Shown in pieces: positions 33,136-40,696 of a DNA stretch of 64,000 bases. The position numbers were made by a program, and so were the translations under genes. How positions within the stretch are numbered: the first letter of the stretch is position 1; each line of letters starts with the position of its first letter. The notes beneath the pieces are model-generated. The model worked only from the letters and a program-made list of their open reading frames with translations. It did no database searches and was not told where the DNA came from. Source of the DNA: a virus; IMG/VR virus record IMGVR_UViG_3300033146_003879, positions 54,990 through 118,989 of that record; one strand, written 5' to 3'.

Positions 33136-35364
33136 CTAAACGGATTTCTTAATGAGTTTCGGCTGCCGCGCCTTTTTGTCAGGCATGAACATCGTTTGGG
33201 AATACCCTTCACGCCCTACAGTCTTATTCCACTCAAGTAGCCCCGTAAGGCGTCTCTTGTCTTTCGCACTGTACGTTTGCCCTTTATAGTCTATTGGCCT
33301 ACCGCCAGACTTATGCAGAGCTAGGAGTATCTGATTTGTCTCGTACACTCTCTTTCGTGGCACTCTTATGTTACCGTTTTTGTCGAGGAGTAGGCCGAGT
33401 AATTTCTTATCGTCTCCAGATTGAAGGGTTGTCTTGTCAGGATTGATCTTAAGTTTAAGTTCTGTAACGGAGTCGCTTATAACTTGCATAACCTGGCTCT
33501 CAGCAATACTTAGCCCGGTTTCATACAGGAGCGCACGCCTTCGTGTCGGGTCAGCAGATCTATCCACTACATCGAATAACGCATACACGTTATCGCTGTA
33601 AATTATGGTGCGTAAGTTCTCGTAGTGTAGTACAGAACCACTACTCTCCATTTCTTTGTATCCTTTCTCAATGCGCTCAAGGAATGTGTTAGCCACCATG
33701 TTTGCAAGGAACGGGCTTGTAAGAGCGCCTTGCGGAAGCCCGTACGCAAATCTTGTTTTCACGGACTCCTTCTCATGCCGTGTCATTATTTGAGTTAACT
33801 CAATATACTCACCGAGACCGAGGCGCTTTGCTCTTATGTCAACTCCAAACAGTATCCCCTGTATCATGTTTATACTAACATTACTGTGCGCTCCTACCCA
33901 GTCACTGAGTATCTTGGTAGCTTTCTCTAAGTCCTCGTCTTCGTGCAGCAGCATATTACGAAGGACATGGCGGATACTGCGGTCACTACTTAACTCCGCT
34001 TTGTCGTACTGCTCATAGTTTAACAGTATTAGTGACGAAGTAAATGTCCGCATAACATCTTTATATAGATACACAATAGGGCTGAACACATGAGCCAGGT
34101 CATGAAGTCTCTTGCGTTCTAAACTTAGTATGTCAGACCCGTACCAATGCACAAGGTTATCTACATTACTTTCTCCTGCTTCCCGTAAAACGACGAGAGG
34201 CCCCTTCCATCCATAGCTATTCTTGCTGGAGGAGCTATGCATTGTCGCACGCATTGCCTGGGCATGCAGGAGTGTCTGCGGCGAGGAAACAGCTGACACA
34301 TGAGTTTCCAGGTTAGCCTGGGTGTTGAGCACTGTGAGCAACATGTCTATGGCACGTAGTTCCATAGAGCTCAAGTACTCTTCCAAGTGATACTTATTCC
34401 GCATGCGCTCAGAAGTACTCGGGATATCCTTCATTCGCTCAATCTCTACTCCGATAACACCTGCAACAGCCTCGTTCATTAGATATACAGCGTCATTAGA
34501 ATGACTGACAAGTACAAGATCAGTAGCAACCTGCAGTGTCCTTATAGCACTCTTCCAACTCTCCCCTTCTTGATAGTCTCGAGCTCCACCACTGGGGACT
34601 TTTGTAGCAACCATTGATGCTACAGTTTTCTGCGCAAGCTCAAGCAGCTTTGCAACGAACTCTGTAGAGTTGAATGCTGTGTTCTTCAGAGAGTTCACGA
34701 GAGAGAGTTCCCGCTTACTACCGTGGATCTGGTGATAGTAGTTTTTGAGGTCAACGCTTAGCATATGCTCTTGCGTTAACTTCATATCGCGGATTGCTTT
34801 CACAAACCCCTTTCCGGGAACATACGCAATGTTATCTCTGTGCGTAGCTTCAGCCCCTGTGTTGTCGTACAGTTTGTTGAGTATTGCTTTTTGCATGATG
34901 CGCATATCTTCGCTCGGTGCATGAACCATGCGTACTCCACCACTCTTCTTCGGAATGAGATGCATAGTGTACATGTGGGTTGCTGGCACTCCAGGTGAGA
35001 CACGTATTGCAATGTTACCTGCTCCTACAGTCTCCCGGAAGGCACTCGATGAACAACGCTTCTCGTTAACGCTGACTCTTCCACAGTCTGTATTAAGGAA
35101 TAAGGGAGGGATGTCGGTCGAATCGCTCCGGTCTGCACCTACAGGAACATTAGCCCACCATAGTAAATAATCCACAAGGGTTGTTGCGATAAGATCGAGT
35201 TGATCTATGCGCTCGTTGTTTGTTTTTGACGACTTCTTAGAGAGAACTCTAATGTTTGTGTACCTCCGACCGCGGCCCCTCTTGTACGTAGTAGATTGAG
35301 GCTGTAGTGCTGCAAGTATGCCGCTCCTAACTGTACGAAACTCTTTCTTCAATCTTCTTTTCAT
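33136..35364 (-). CDS. Divergent reverse transcriptase with long palm insertion
   Basis: 742 aa; ATG at 35364 follows GGAG and overlaps the preceding gene by 38 bases. Reverse transcriptase motifs: LIPKKSGGVRMVHAP near 136-150 (finger region), SVDLKNYYHQI with Asp205 (motif A), GLPQGALTSPFLANMV near 542-557 (motif B, close to the retron form PQGxPTSPxLSN), IIYSDN at 587-592 (motif C), LKINPDKT and LLGLLLDKNG (motifs D/E). About 330 residues separate motifs A and B, far more than usual, and motif C reads YSDN, so the second Asp is Asn592. The end (RLTGLLEWNKTVG) resembles the thumb of retron enzymes. It may be retron-, Abi- or UG-type; no template RNA lies immediately upstream. Confidence 0.8.
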   Translation of the reverse strand: MKRRLKKEFRTVRSGILAALQPQSTTYKRGRGRRYTNIRVLSKKSSKTNNERIDQLDLIATTLVDYLLWWANVPVGADRSDSTDIPPLFLNTDCGRVSVNEKRCSSSAFRETVGAGNIAIRVSPGVPATHMYTMHLIPKKSGGVRMVHAPSEDMRIMQKAILNKLYDNTGAEATHRDNIAYVPGKGFVKAIRDMKLTQEHMLSVDLKNYYHQIHGSKRELSLVNSLKNTAFNSTEFVAKLLELAQKTVASMVATKVPSGGARDYQEGESWKSAIRTLQVATDLVLVSHSNDAVYLMNEAVAGVIGVEIERMKDIPSTSERMRNKYHLEEYLSSMELRAIDMLLTVLNTQANLETHVSAVSSPQTLLHAQAMRATMHSSSSKNSYGWKGPLVVLREAGESNVDNLVHWYGSDILSLERKRLHDLAHVFSPIVYLYKDVMRTFTSSLILLNYEQYDKAELSSDRSIRHVLRNMLLHEDEDLEKATKILSDWVGAHSNVSINMIQGILFGVDIRAKRLGLGEYIELTQIMTRHEKESVKTRFAYGLPQGALTSPFLANMVANTFLERIEKGYKEMESSGSVLHYENLRTIIYSDNVYALFDVVDRSADPTRRRALLYETGLSIAESQVMQVISDSVTELKLKINPDKTTLQSGDDKKLLGLLLDKNGNIRVPRKRVYETNQILLALHKSGGRPIDYKGQTYSAKDKRRLTGLLEWNKTVGREGYSQTMFMPDKKARQPKLIKKSV

Positions 35365-36250
35365 TTGCATCTCCGTTTTTCGGCTCATGTTTCAGGATAT
35401 ATATCCCACAAAATTCTCTGTAACTGCAGCTTGAGCAATGTGCTCCAACTACTGTCTTTCCGGTTTTCGTTAAGTCTTCTCTTAGGCTTTTTGGGAACGA
35501 TTTGTGCGCGGAGTAAATAAAGCTCCGGAACTTTGTATCATACCACAGATCTCTCTCTGCCTTCGCTCTTGGTATGTGCAGCAGTTCTTCTGATGCTGAC
35601 CAGTATGATGGTATTACCATGTCTTGCGTCTCGTTAATAGCAAGTATCATTCCGATTGTAACCTGCTTGTCAGGATACTGCTGCAAGTTACTTAGCATCG
35701 ATATGTAGAATTCTTTCTCAATCCGTGTTATGTCACTCCGTCCTGACCTAACAAGAAATACGAACACTTCGTCGGAACCCTCTATAACGAGGTTGTTCAT
35801 GGTTCGTAGAAGGATGTTACCTTGGCTATCTCTAACATTCACCGGAACATTATAATACGTTGTTGCCTCTCCTGTCCTATCTCGCACTTCTTTCTGTATA
35901 TGTTCGATGTGTTGAACAATGAGTTTAAGTGTCTCTACCTGTACAATATTCCCAAGCTCTTGTACAATACTCTCAAGTATATAGTCATCAACCGGTAACG
36001 ATAACTTCTGCAACACATGTACAAGTGTTCCCCAGTGAGAGGCCTTTCTCTCAACCTGGTCCTTTGGAGCCCCTGACACTTCAAGAGCCGCGGCTACTCC
36101 GCAAGGATTCAGTATCGACGACAGGCGTCTTCCTCGGTAATTATCGATACATCTGTTGACTGTTTCTGTGTTCTTTTGTGCTTGTCCATGCTTTTTTAAC
36201 ATGTGGATAAACTCCGCCGTTACGGAGAACACTTCTTTATTCTGGCTCAT
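35327..36250 (-). CDS. RecB/Cas4-like Fe-S protein with degenerate nuclease site
   Basis: 307 aa from MSQNKEVFSV; ATG at 36250 after CGGAGGAAGAAGTGG. Four Cys form the pattern of a Cas4/AddB iron-sulfur cluster: Cys50 and, at the C-terminus, C272-x2-C275-x5-C281. GTLVHVL around His78 matches the first nuclease motif. The expected D...(D/E)xK residues cannot be found: the matching strands read NLVIEG and VFVFLVRSGRS. It is probably an inactive partner of the next gene upstream, with which it shares domain order. Confidence 0.6.
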   Translation of the reverse strand: MSQNKEVFSVTAEFIHMLKKHGQAQKNTETVNRCIDNYRGRRLSSILNPCGVAAALEVSGAPKDQVERKASHWGTLVHVLQKLSLPVDDYILESIVQELGNIVQVETLKLIVQHIEHIQKEVRDRTGEATTYYNVPVNVRDSQGNILLRTMNNLVIEGSDEVFVFLVRSGRSDITRIEKEFYISMLSNLQQYPDKQVTIGMILAINETQDMVIPSYWSASEELLHIPRAKAERDLWYDTKFRSFIYSAHKSFPKSLREDLTKTGKTVVGAHCSSCSYREFCGIYILKHEPKNGDANEKKIEERVSYS

Positions 36251-37316
36251 CCACTTCTTCCTCCGTTTCAACTGGTGGTTCAATTACTGCTGTATAATAG
36301 GGGCATCTCGTGTTGTAGTCACACGACCCACATCCGTACTTACTCTTTGCGACAGGAGCAATATTATTGTCAAGCATAACTCTCGCCATGTCAAGTTCTG
36401 CACCATACTGCGCATCTACGATAGGAGATGACTCAAACTCTTTTGTGTAAAGAGTTATCACAGGCTTACTAACTAGTACATCCTTGAGTGTTGTTTTCTT
36501 GTTGGCTTTATTAAGAGCTTTCTTGATGTCCGCTTTGTCAATAGTAATAAGCACAAGTCTGGTTACCACCTTCTCAATGGATGGTACGAAATACTTAATG
36601 TTCTCAAGAACAAGTTTCTCATAGATCCAGAACTGGAGTGTGGGAACCTTTATTTTCTTCCATGTATCAACCGATGCCGATGTCCACGCTGTCTTGTAGT
36701 CATCAATGTACACAGTCTTCAGGTCAGTAGATACTTTTATAGAATCACTGAATCCAAGAAACGGTAGGTTCTTCCCGAGGATTCCGCGCAACTCGGCTTC
36801 CTGCATAATTGGGAACTTCCCATCAATAGCAGCTTTCTCGGCAAGGTCCATCGTAATGAATCCTGCAAGATGGAATGCTATCTTCTCAAATAAATCCATG
36901 TCACCGATCTGGTCCTTAATCTTGTCTGCAACAGTAGGTAATAGCTCAGTCCCTGTGAGCACTGCTGTGCGGGTATCATTAACAAGATTTTTTGTAACAG
37001 CGTACTTCATCTTCTCGAATGACTCCCGTGTAAACACAGGAGCATCTATCTTATTCTGCATAAAGTAGAGCTTCCGCGCACCATACTGCTCAAGTACGCC
37101 GTGGAATATTTGTCCTAACTTTGCATATATGCTGTAGAATCGATACTGCTTTCTAAGGGATAGTTTATGGGAACATTCAGCAAGGTCGTAGATACTGCTC
37201 GCAGACAAATGCTCGATACCCCGCTGCATTCCTGAATACTTCGAGGTGATCTCCGAAAACGCCTTCCCAGCTTCTGCGATGTGTAGTGGTAGATCACCTT
37301 TCTTAAGTATTATCAT
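36237..37316 (-). CDS. RecB/Cas4-like Fe-S exonuclease (PD-(D/E)XK)
   Basis: 359 aa. Motifs in order: Cys48, GQIFHGVLEQ with His72, GFSDSI near 197 and IDDYKTA near 213, which supply the metal-binding Asp residues and Lys, and C329-x2-C332-x5-C338 closing an iron-sulfur cluster. Such nucleases degrade or process single-stranded DNA ends in recombination. The start overlaps the preceding stop (ATGA), so it is coupled to the 231-aa gene and followed by its degenerate paralog. Confidence 0.75.
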   Translation of the reverse strand: MIILKKGDLPLHIAEAGKAFSEITSKYSGMQRGIEHLSASSIYDLAECSHKLSLRKQYRFYSIYAKLGQIFHGVLEQYGARKLYFMQNKIDAPVFTRESFEKMKYAVTKNLVNDTRTAVLTGTELLPTVADKIKDQIGDMDLFEKIAFHLAGFITMDLAEKAAIDGKFPIMQEAELRGILGKNLPFLGFSDSIKVSTDLKTVYIDDYKTAWTSASVDTWKKIKVPTLQFWIYEKLVLENIKYFVPSIEKVVTRLVLITIDKADIKKALNKANKKTTLKDVLVSKPVITLYTKEFESSPIVDAQYGAELDMARVMLDNNIAPVAKSKYGCGSCDYNTRCPYYTAVIEPPVETEEEVDEPE

Positions 37317-38008
37317 CTCTTTCGTCTTGCTGGAGCAGCAGCGCGGTTTATCGGATCAACAGGAACTTTTTCAAGCGTGAGTGCCGGGACGTACTCACGA
37401 TCAGCAATGTACAGCTCTGACACTTTTCCTTCAAGGATGTCTTTGTACTCATGCCTAACTCCATCTTCACCAATAAGGACGTAGTTGTCAACACCTCTTA
37501 TTGCTTTTGTTTTTGGTGCAGACCCATCTCTACTCTTTGGCACAAACTCCATATGAGCAATGAGTTTGTTTGTTACTTGATAGACGACCTTCACTTTCTT
37601 GATGTCTACTTTCCGTATCGCTTCGTCAAGCGTCGTGAATGTTGACATCGGTCCTTCTTGCTTTTTTTCTTTGACAATAAACATGTTTGCCTCCGCAATA
37701 TGAATAACCAACGTACGCTTCGGATATTTATCCGCAAGCTCGCACACCCTATTGTATTTACAATAGTGTGCTGACGCATTACACCAACTCAGCGCGTGCG
37801 TCCTCAGAGGACAGTATCCGCTCTTTGCTACTCGCCTCCCTTTTTCCGGGATTTCCGTTACATCAGGTGGGAAGCTCGCTTTGAGTAATTTTATCTTAGC
37901 GTTACAGAATGTACGCTCACACGCAAGACATACGTGTGTTGGGACTTTTACTTCGGCGACCTCACTCCCATGTACTTCGGGGTACTTACATACGACCCAT
38001 TGTGACAT
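37313..38008 (-). CDS. Cys-rich protein, probable metal-binding
   Basis: 231 aa from MSQWVVCKYPEV; ATG at 38008 after AGGGGGAAACAAG. The N-terminal 85 residues hold many Cys (CLACERTFC, GYCPLRTH, WCNASAHYCKYNRVC), suited to one or two zinc or Fe-S sites. The second half is strand-rich without known motifs. Its position before two RecB-like proteins suggests a recombination or end-processing complex. Family unknown. Confidence 0.7.
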   Translation of the reverse strand: MSQWVVCKYPEVHGSEVAEVKVPTHVCLACERTFCNAKIKLLKASFPPDVTEIPEKGRRVAKSGYCPLRTHALSWCNASAHYCKYNRVCELADKYPKRTLVIHIAEANMFIVKEKKQEGPMSTFTTLDEAIRKVDIKKVKVVYQVTNKLIAHMEFVPKSRDGSAPKTKAIRGVDNYVLIGEDGVRHEYKDILEGKVSELYIADREYVPALTLEKVPVDPINRAAAPARRKR

Positions 38009-38030
38009 CTTGTTTCCCCCTGTCAAAATA

Positions 38031-38064
38031 CAATAAAAACAAAAGGGCGGACCGAAGCCCGCCC
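38031..38064 (-). terminator. Rho-independent terminator after the SSB-like gene
   Basis: GGGCGG (38045-38050) pairs with CCGCCC (38059-38064), with TTTTGTTTTTATT following on the minus strand. Confidence 0.85.
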
Positions 38065-38088
38065 AACCATAGTTCCTAGATGATTCCC

Positions 38089-38997
38089 TTAGAAGGGGAG
38101 ATCATCATCTTCTTCCGGCATGGCATCCGCAGGTGCGGGTGTAGTGTCAGGTGGCATAGGGGCTGGTTCGGCAGCGACCTCTGGGTCTGACGGTACTGCT
38201 GGAGAAGGAGTCGTCTGCGCTCCTTCAACCTTAGCTTTCTCGATAGCCATACTCAGTGCACGCTTCTCTGCGTATTCGAGTTTTGACTTAACAGCAGCCT
38301 TCTCAAATGCAAGGAAATCGACGTGCAGCGCCTTTACTGCATCTACTTCTTCAGGCGTTAGAGCTCGAACGAACTCAATCGCTTTGAAATCCATAATCGG
38401 CAACTTGATAGACTTTTTCCATGCGGCCGGAACAGCTGCTACATGAAAATCGAACACAGCAAACGCAAGCGTCGTAATACCATGTGCGTGAAGGTTTCTC
38501 CTTAGTGTGTTCAATGATCCCGAAACGTCCTTAATTGTTGCGTAGGACGCTTTGTAGGATGCTAGCTGGAACGGGTCATCGCTACCTGCTTCTCTAATAA
38601 GCAGATAAATCTTTTTACTGTACCCGCGCTTGTACACATCTTTGTCTTTGTAACTACATTCGCTACGACAAAGTAGGCCTTTCATTGAATACCCGTCGGT
38701 GTTCGTTGAATAGCACACATTCTCATCGTCACTAATGCGTTTTGCGCTACAAGACACAATCTTAGATTGGTGAAAGAAAATTACTTCTAGTCCACCCTTC
38801 TTCAATAGTTGTGTAGTTCCGTCTCCCATACGCAGAGATGCTTGATCTTGCGTTTCTCTCGAGATCTTCAGAGAAGGGATCTCGAGTGATGCGTAGGAGT
38901 TTTCCTCTAGTTCATCCGCCGGAATCACGAATTCCGATAGAGAAGGGATAAGGAGTTTTGAAGCTTTCGCTTCAGCAGTTTTCTTCGGTGTCGCCAT
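38089..38997 (-). CDS. Single-stranded DNA-binding protein candidate
   Basis: 302 aa from MATPKKTAEAK; ATG at 38997 after GGAGGCCAAA. The C-terminus is a Pro/Ala-rich linker ending in EEDDDLPF, nearly the same as the DDDIPF tip by which bacterial SSB recruits replication proteins. Several Cys in the core (VSCSAK, VCYST, LLCRSECSY) may bind zinc, as in the T4 gp32 type of SSB. The core does not look like the E. coli OB domain by eye. It is expressed alone, between a GGTATAAG element and a terminator, fitting an abundant protein. Confidence 0.65.
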   Translation of the reverse strand: MATPKKTAEAKASKLLIPSLSEFVIPADELEENSYASLEIPSLKISRETQDQASLRMGDGTTQLLKKGGLEVIFFHQSKIVSCSAKRISDDENVCYSTNTDGYSMKGLLCRSECSYKDKDVYKRGYSKKIYLLIREAGSDDPFQLASYKASYATIKDVSGSLNTLRRNLHAHGITTLAFAVFDFHVAAVPAAWKKSIKLPIMDFKAIEFVRALTPEEVDAVKALHVDFLAFEKAAVKSKLEYAEKRALSMAIEKAKVEGAQTTPSPAVPSDPEVAAEPAPMPPDTTPAPADAMPEEDDDLPF

Positions 38998-39089
38998 TTT
39001 GGCCTCCATTCAGGTTTGTTACTTACTTACCGTGGAGAGAAAGCTGTGTGATCGGTTTTTGCATCACAACAAACTCGTACCTTCATATA

Positions 39090-39097
39090 CTTATACC
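39090..39097 (-). promoter_or_regulatory. GGTATAAG promoter element for the SSB-like gene
   Basis: Minus strand TGTGGTATAAGTATATGAAG, about 93 bases before the start at 38997; it lies just after the stop of the 47-aa gene. Confidence 0.55.
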
Positions 39098-39103
39098 ACA
39101 TTC

Positions 39104-39247
39104 CTATTCCACCTTCTTAATCTCAACTGCGATCTCAGAGGCATCTTTAATTGCCACGAGTGCGTGGTAGCGGTACAGGTTGTAGTACTTAAAAAAAAGG
39201 GCATCTCTCCGTGTTCCTCTCTTTGGGGGTTCAGGGTGTGTTTCCAT
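39104..39247 (-). CDS. Small protein, 47 aa
   Basis: The frame starts METHPEPPKRGTRRDALF and continues KYYNLYRYHALVAIKDASE, ending in VEIKKVE. Its amino acid pattern is protein-like, with a basic start and an amphipathic alternating end. The ribosome binding site is weak (GGGCTC), so it may depend on the gene 33 bases upstream. An 8-T run in the coding strand could be a slippage site. No family known. Confidence 0.5.
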   Translation of the reverse strand: METHPEPPKRGTRRDALFFKYYNLYRYHALVAIKDASEIAVEIKKVE

Positions 39248-39279
39248 ATATAAGTGAGCCCGATACACACCGTACGGGT

Positions 39280-40050
39280 CTAGGAGAAAAAAGTGTTAGA
39301 CATCGAATCGAATTCATTATCAACCATCGGAGCAAAGTAGTTTATGATCTTTGCTGCATACATACCATCAGTCATAGCTGTAAATATATCAATATCGATT
39401 CTGTCCATAAATTCATCATCCTCGTACCCACCGTGAATTAAACGGGTAGTTGCATACGACAATATAAGGCTAATGTCTGCAGTTGTCGTTTGATAATCAA
39501 TAAAGGCAGCGGCAAGTATGCTTATCCTACGTGCGTTCTCATCAGACGGAAGAAACACAATGTTTCCTGAGGAACATTTCGGAGCTTCTATAACAACAAA
39601 CTCAGTCTCCCCCTCCATCAGCCTATCAAAATATTCTGTCATAGCACGCGGTTTGACAACGGCGAATCCATTCATGCAAGTATTGAATTCCTCTAGTCCT
39701 TTTATGGAGTCGAAGTCCTTCTTGCAAATAATGGTGTCGACTGATTTTGAAGTTTCTTTCAACAAAGTATCAATTATTTGCACGTACGTGTTAGTATACT
39801 TCGTTACTCGTGACTGATGCATGGCGGAAAGACGCTTCACAACTTTCTTTACAAGATCCTCCGTCAACTTCTCGCCAGTAACGGCCTCCTCTTTTAAAGC
39901 ACTCTCGAAGAGCGCCCCGAGAATAGCTGTATAGGGGATATGAGCAGGCTTGTCAGCAACGATAATAAGAAGATCAGATGTAGTTATAGTGACTACGCTC
40001 TTAATCTTTTCAATGTCCTCAAGGGTGTACTCTTTCTTTTTCTTTGCCAT
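39280..40050 (-). CDS. Unknown protein, 256 aa, behind a strong sigma70 promoter
   Basis: Start MAKKKKEYTLEDIEKIK; ATG at 40050 after GGAGATCGCTC. It is mostly helical, without known motifs; two Cys are seen near 118 and 134. The promoter TTGACA-17-TATTAT is 34 bases upstream, the best consensus in the window, which suggests early expression by the host polymerase. Confidence 0.75.
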   Translation of the reverse strand: MAKKKKEYTLEDIEKIKSVVTITTSDLLIIVADKPAHIPYTAILGALFESALKEEAVTGEKLTEDLVKKVVKRLSAMHQSRVTKYTNTYVQIIDTLLKETSKSVDTIICKKDFDSIKGLEEFNTCMNGFAVVKPRAMTEYFDRLMEGETEFVVIEAPKCSSGNIVFLPSDENARRISILAAAFIDYQTTTADISLILSYATTRLIHGGYEDDEFMDRIDIDIFTAMTDGMYAAKIINYFAPMVDNEFDSMSNTFFS

Positions 40051-40083
40051 GAGCGATCTCCATGATACGGTTAATGGTAAGCA

Positions 40084-40112
40084 ATAATACAACTATCAAG
40101 CAAGCATGTCAA
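40084..40112 (-). promoter_or_regulatory. Consensus sigma70 promoter
   Basis: Minus strand TTGACA (40107-40112), exactly 17 bases, TATTAT (40084-40089). Directly follows a terminator. Confidence 0.8.
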
Positions 40113-40139
40113 CAAAAAAGAGACGCCTTTCGGCGCCTC
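40113..40139 (-). terminator. Rho-independent terminator
   Basis: Minus strand GAGGCGCC-GAAA-GGCGTCTC followed by TTTTTT. It ends the transcript that comes from the genes at 43.0-40.3 kb. Confidence 0.85.
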
Positions 40140-40279
40140 TCCCTTAAAGAGTGCAATACTATTATTATAAGTTTTTGCATTTTTTATAGGTAGCAGTAAT
40201 AGTCCATACAGGTACTTTATCGGCATCTTGTTATAGGGAAGCGCGCGTTCAGCTTCCCCACTCTTCATCTCATCGATGA

Positions 40280-40696
40280 CTACTTGCATTTTACTTCCTC
40301 CATAAACTGCTTTAGGTTTTCCGATAGTAACTTGAACTCAGCAATAACTCGCTCAGCTCCTTTTGCAACTGCCACAATTTCTCCGCCAACTTCAGAGGAT
40401 ACGTCATCCTCGGTGTTTCTTTCACCGAGGGTAATGCCGTCTTCCTGCAACACATCTATCATGTTGCCTCGTGAAGCTATGAGTACTTGTCCGCTCTTTG
40501 TAATAAGAGCGACCTCCCCGTCTCGGAGATGGACTTTATCAACAGCCGTAACTAAGGTTCCTCCAGGGAGCCTATAGTTTCCGGTCATGTCTTCTTTAAT
40601 AGGGACATACGTTCTTTCGCAATCCCGCTCTTTGCCGAGGCGCGCAAGGCGTGTAGTGATGTACTGATACATGTTCTTGAATCCGTAGTTAATCAT
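40280..40696 (-). CDS. Unknown protein, 138 aa
   Basis: ATG at 40696 follows GGAGGTAATCG. The product is strand-rich at first (GTLVTAVDKVHLRDGEVALI), then ends in a helix (VAVAKGAERVIAEFKLLSEN) that could be a coiled coil. No family recognised. Its start overlaps the stop of the preceding gene by 4 bases, so it is probably coupled to it. Confidence 0.75.
   Translation of the reverse strand: MINYGFKNMYQYITTRLARLGKERDCERTYVPIKEDMTGNYRLPGGTLVTAVDKVHLRDGEVALITKSGQVLIASRGNMIDVLQEDGITLGERNTEDDVSSEVGGEIVAVAKGAERVIAEFKLLSENLKQFMEEVKCK

Noticed and set aside
33136-35364. Diversity-generating retroelement
   Set aside because: No template/variable repeat pair or Avd-like gene was seen nearby, and motif B is retron-like rather than DGR-like.
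31211-39211. 13-base match gggcatctctccg at 31211 and 39199
   Set aside because: Matches of this length are expected by chance in 64 kb, and both copies have the same orientation, so base pairing between transcripts is not possible.
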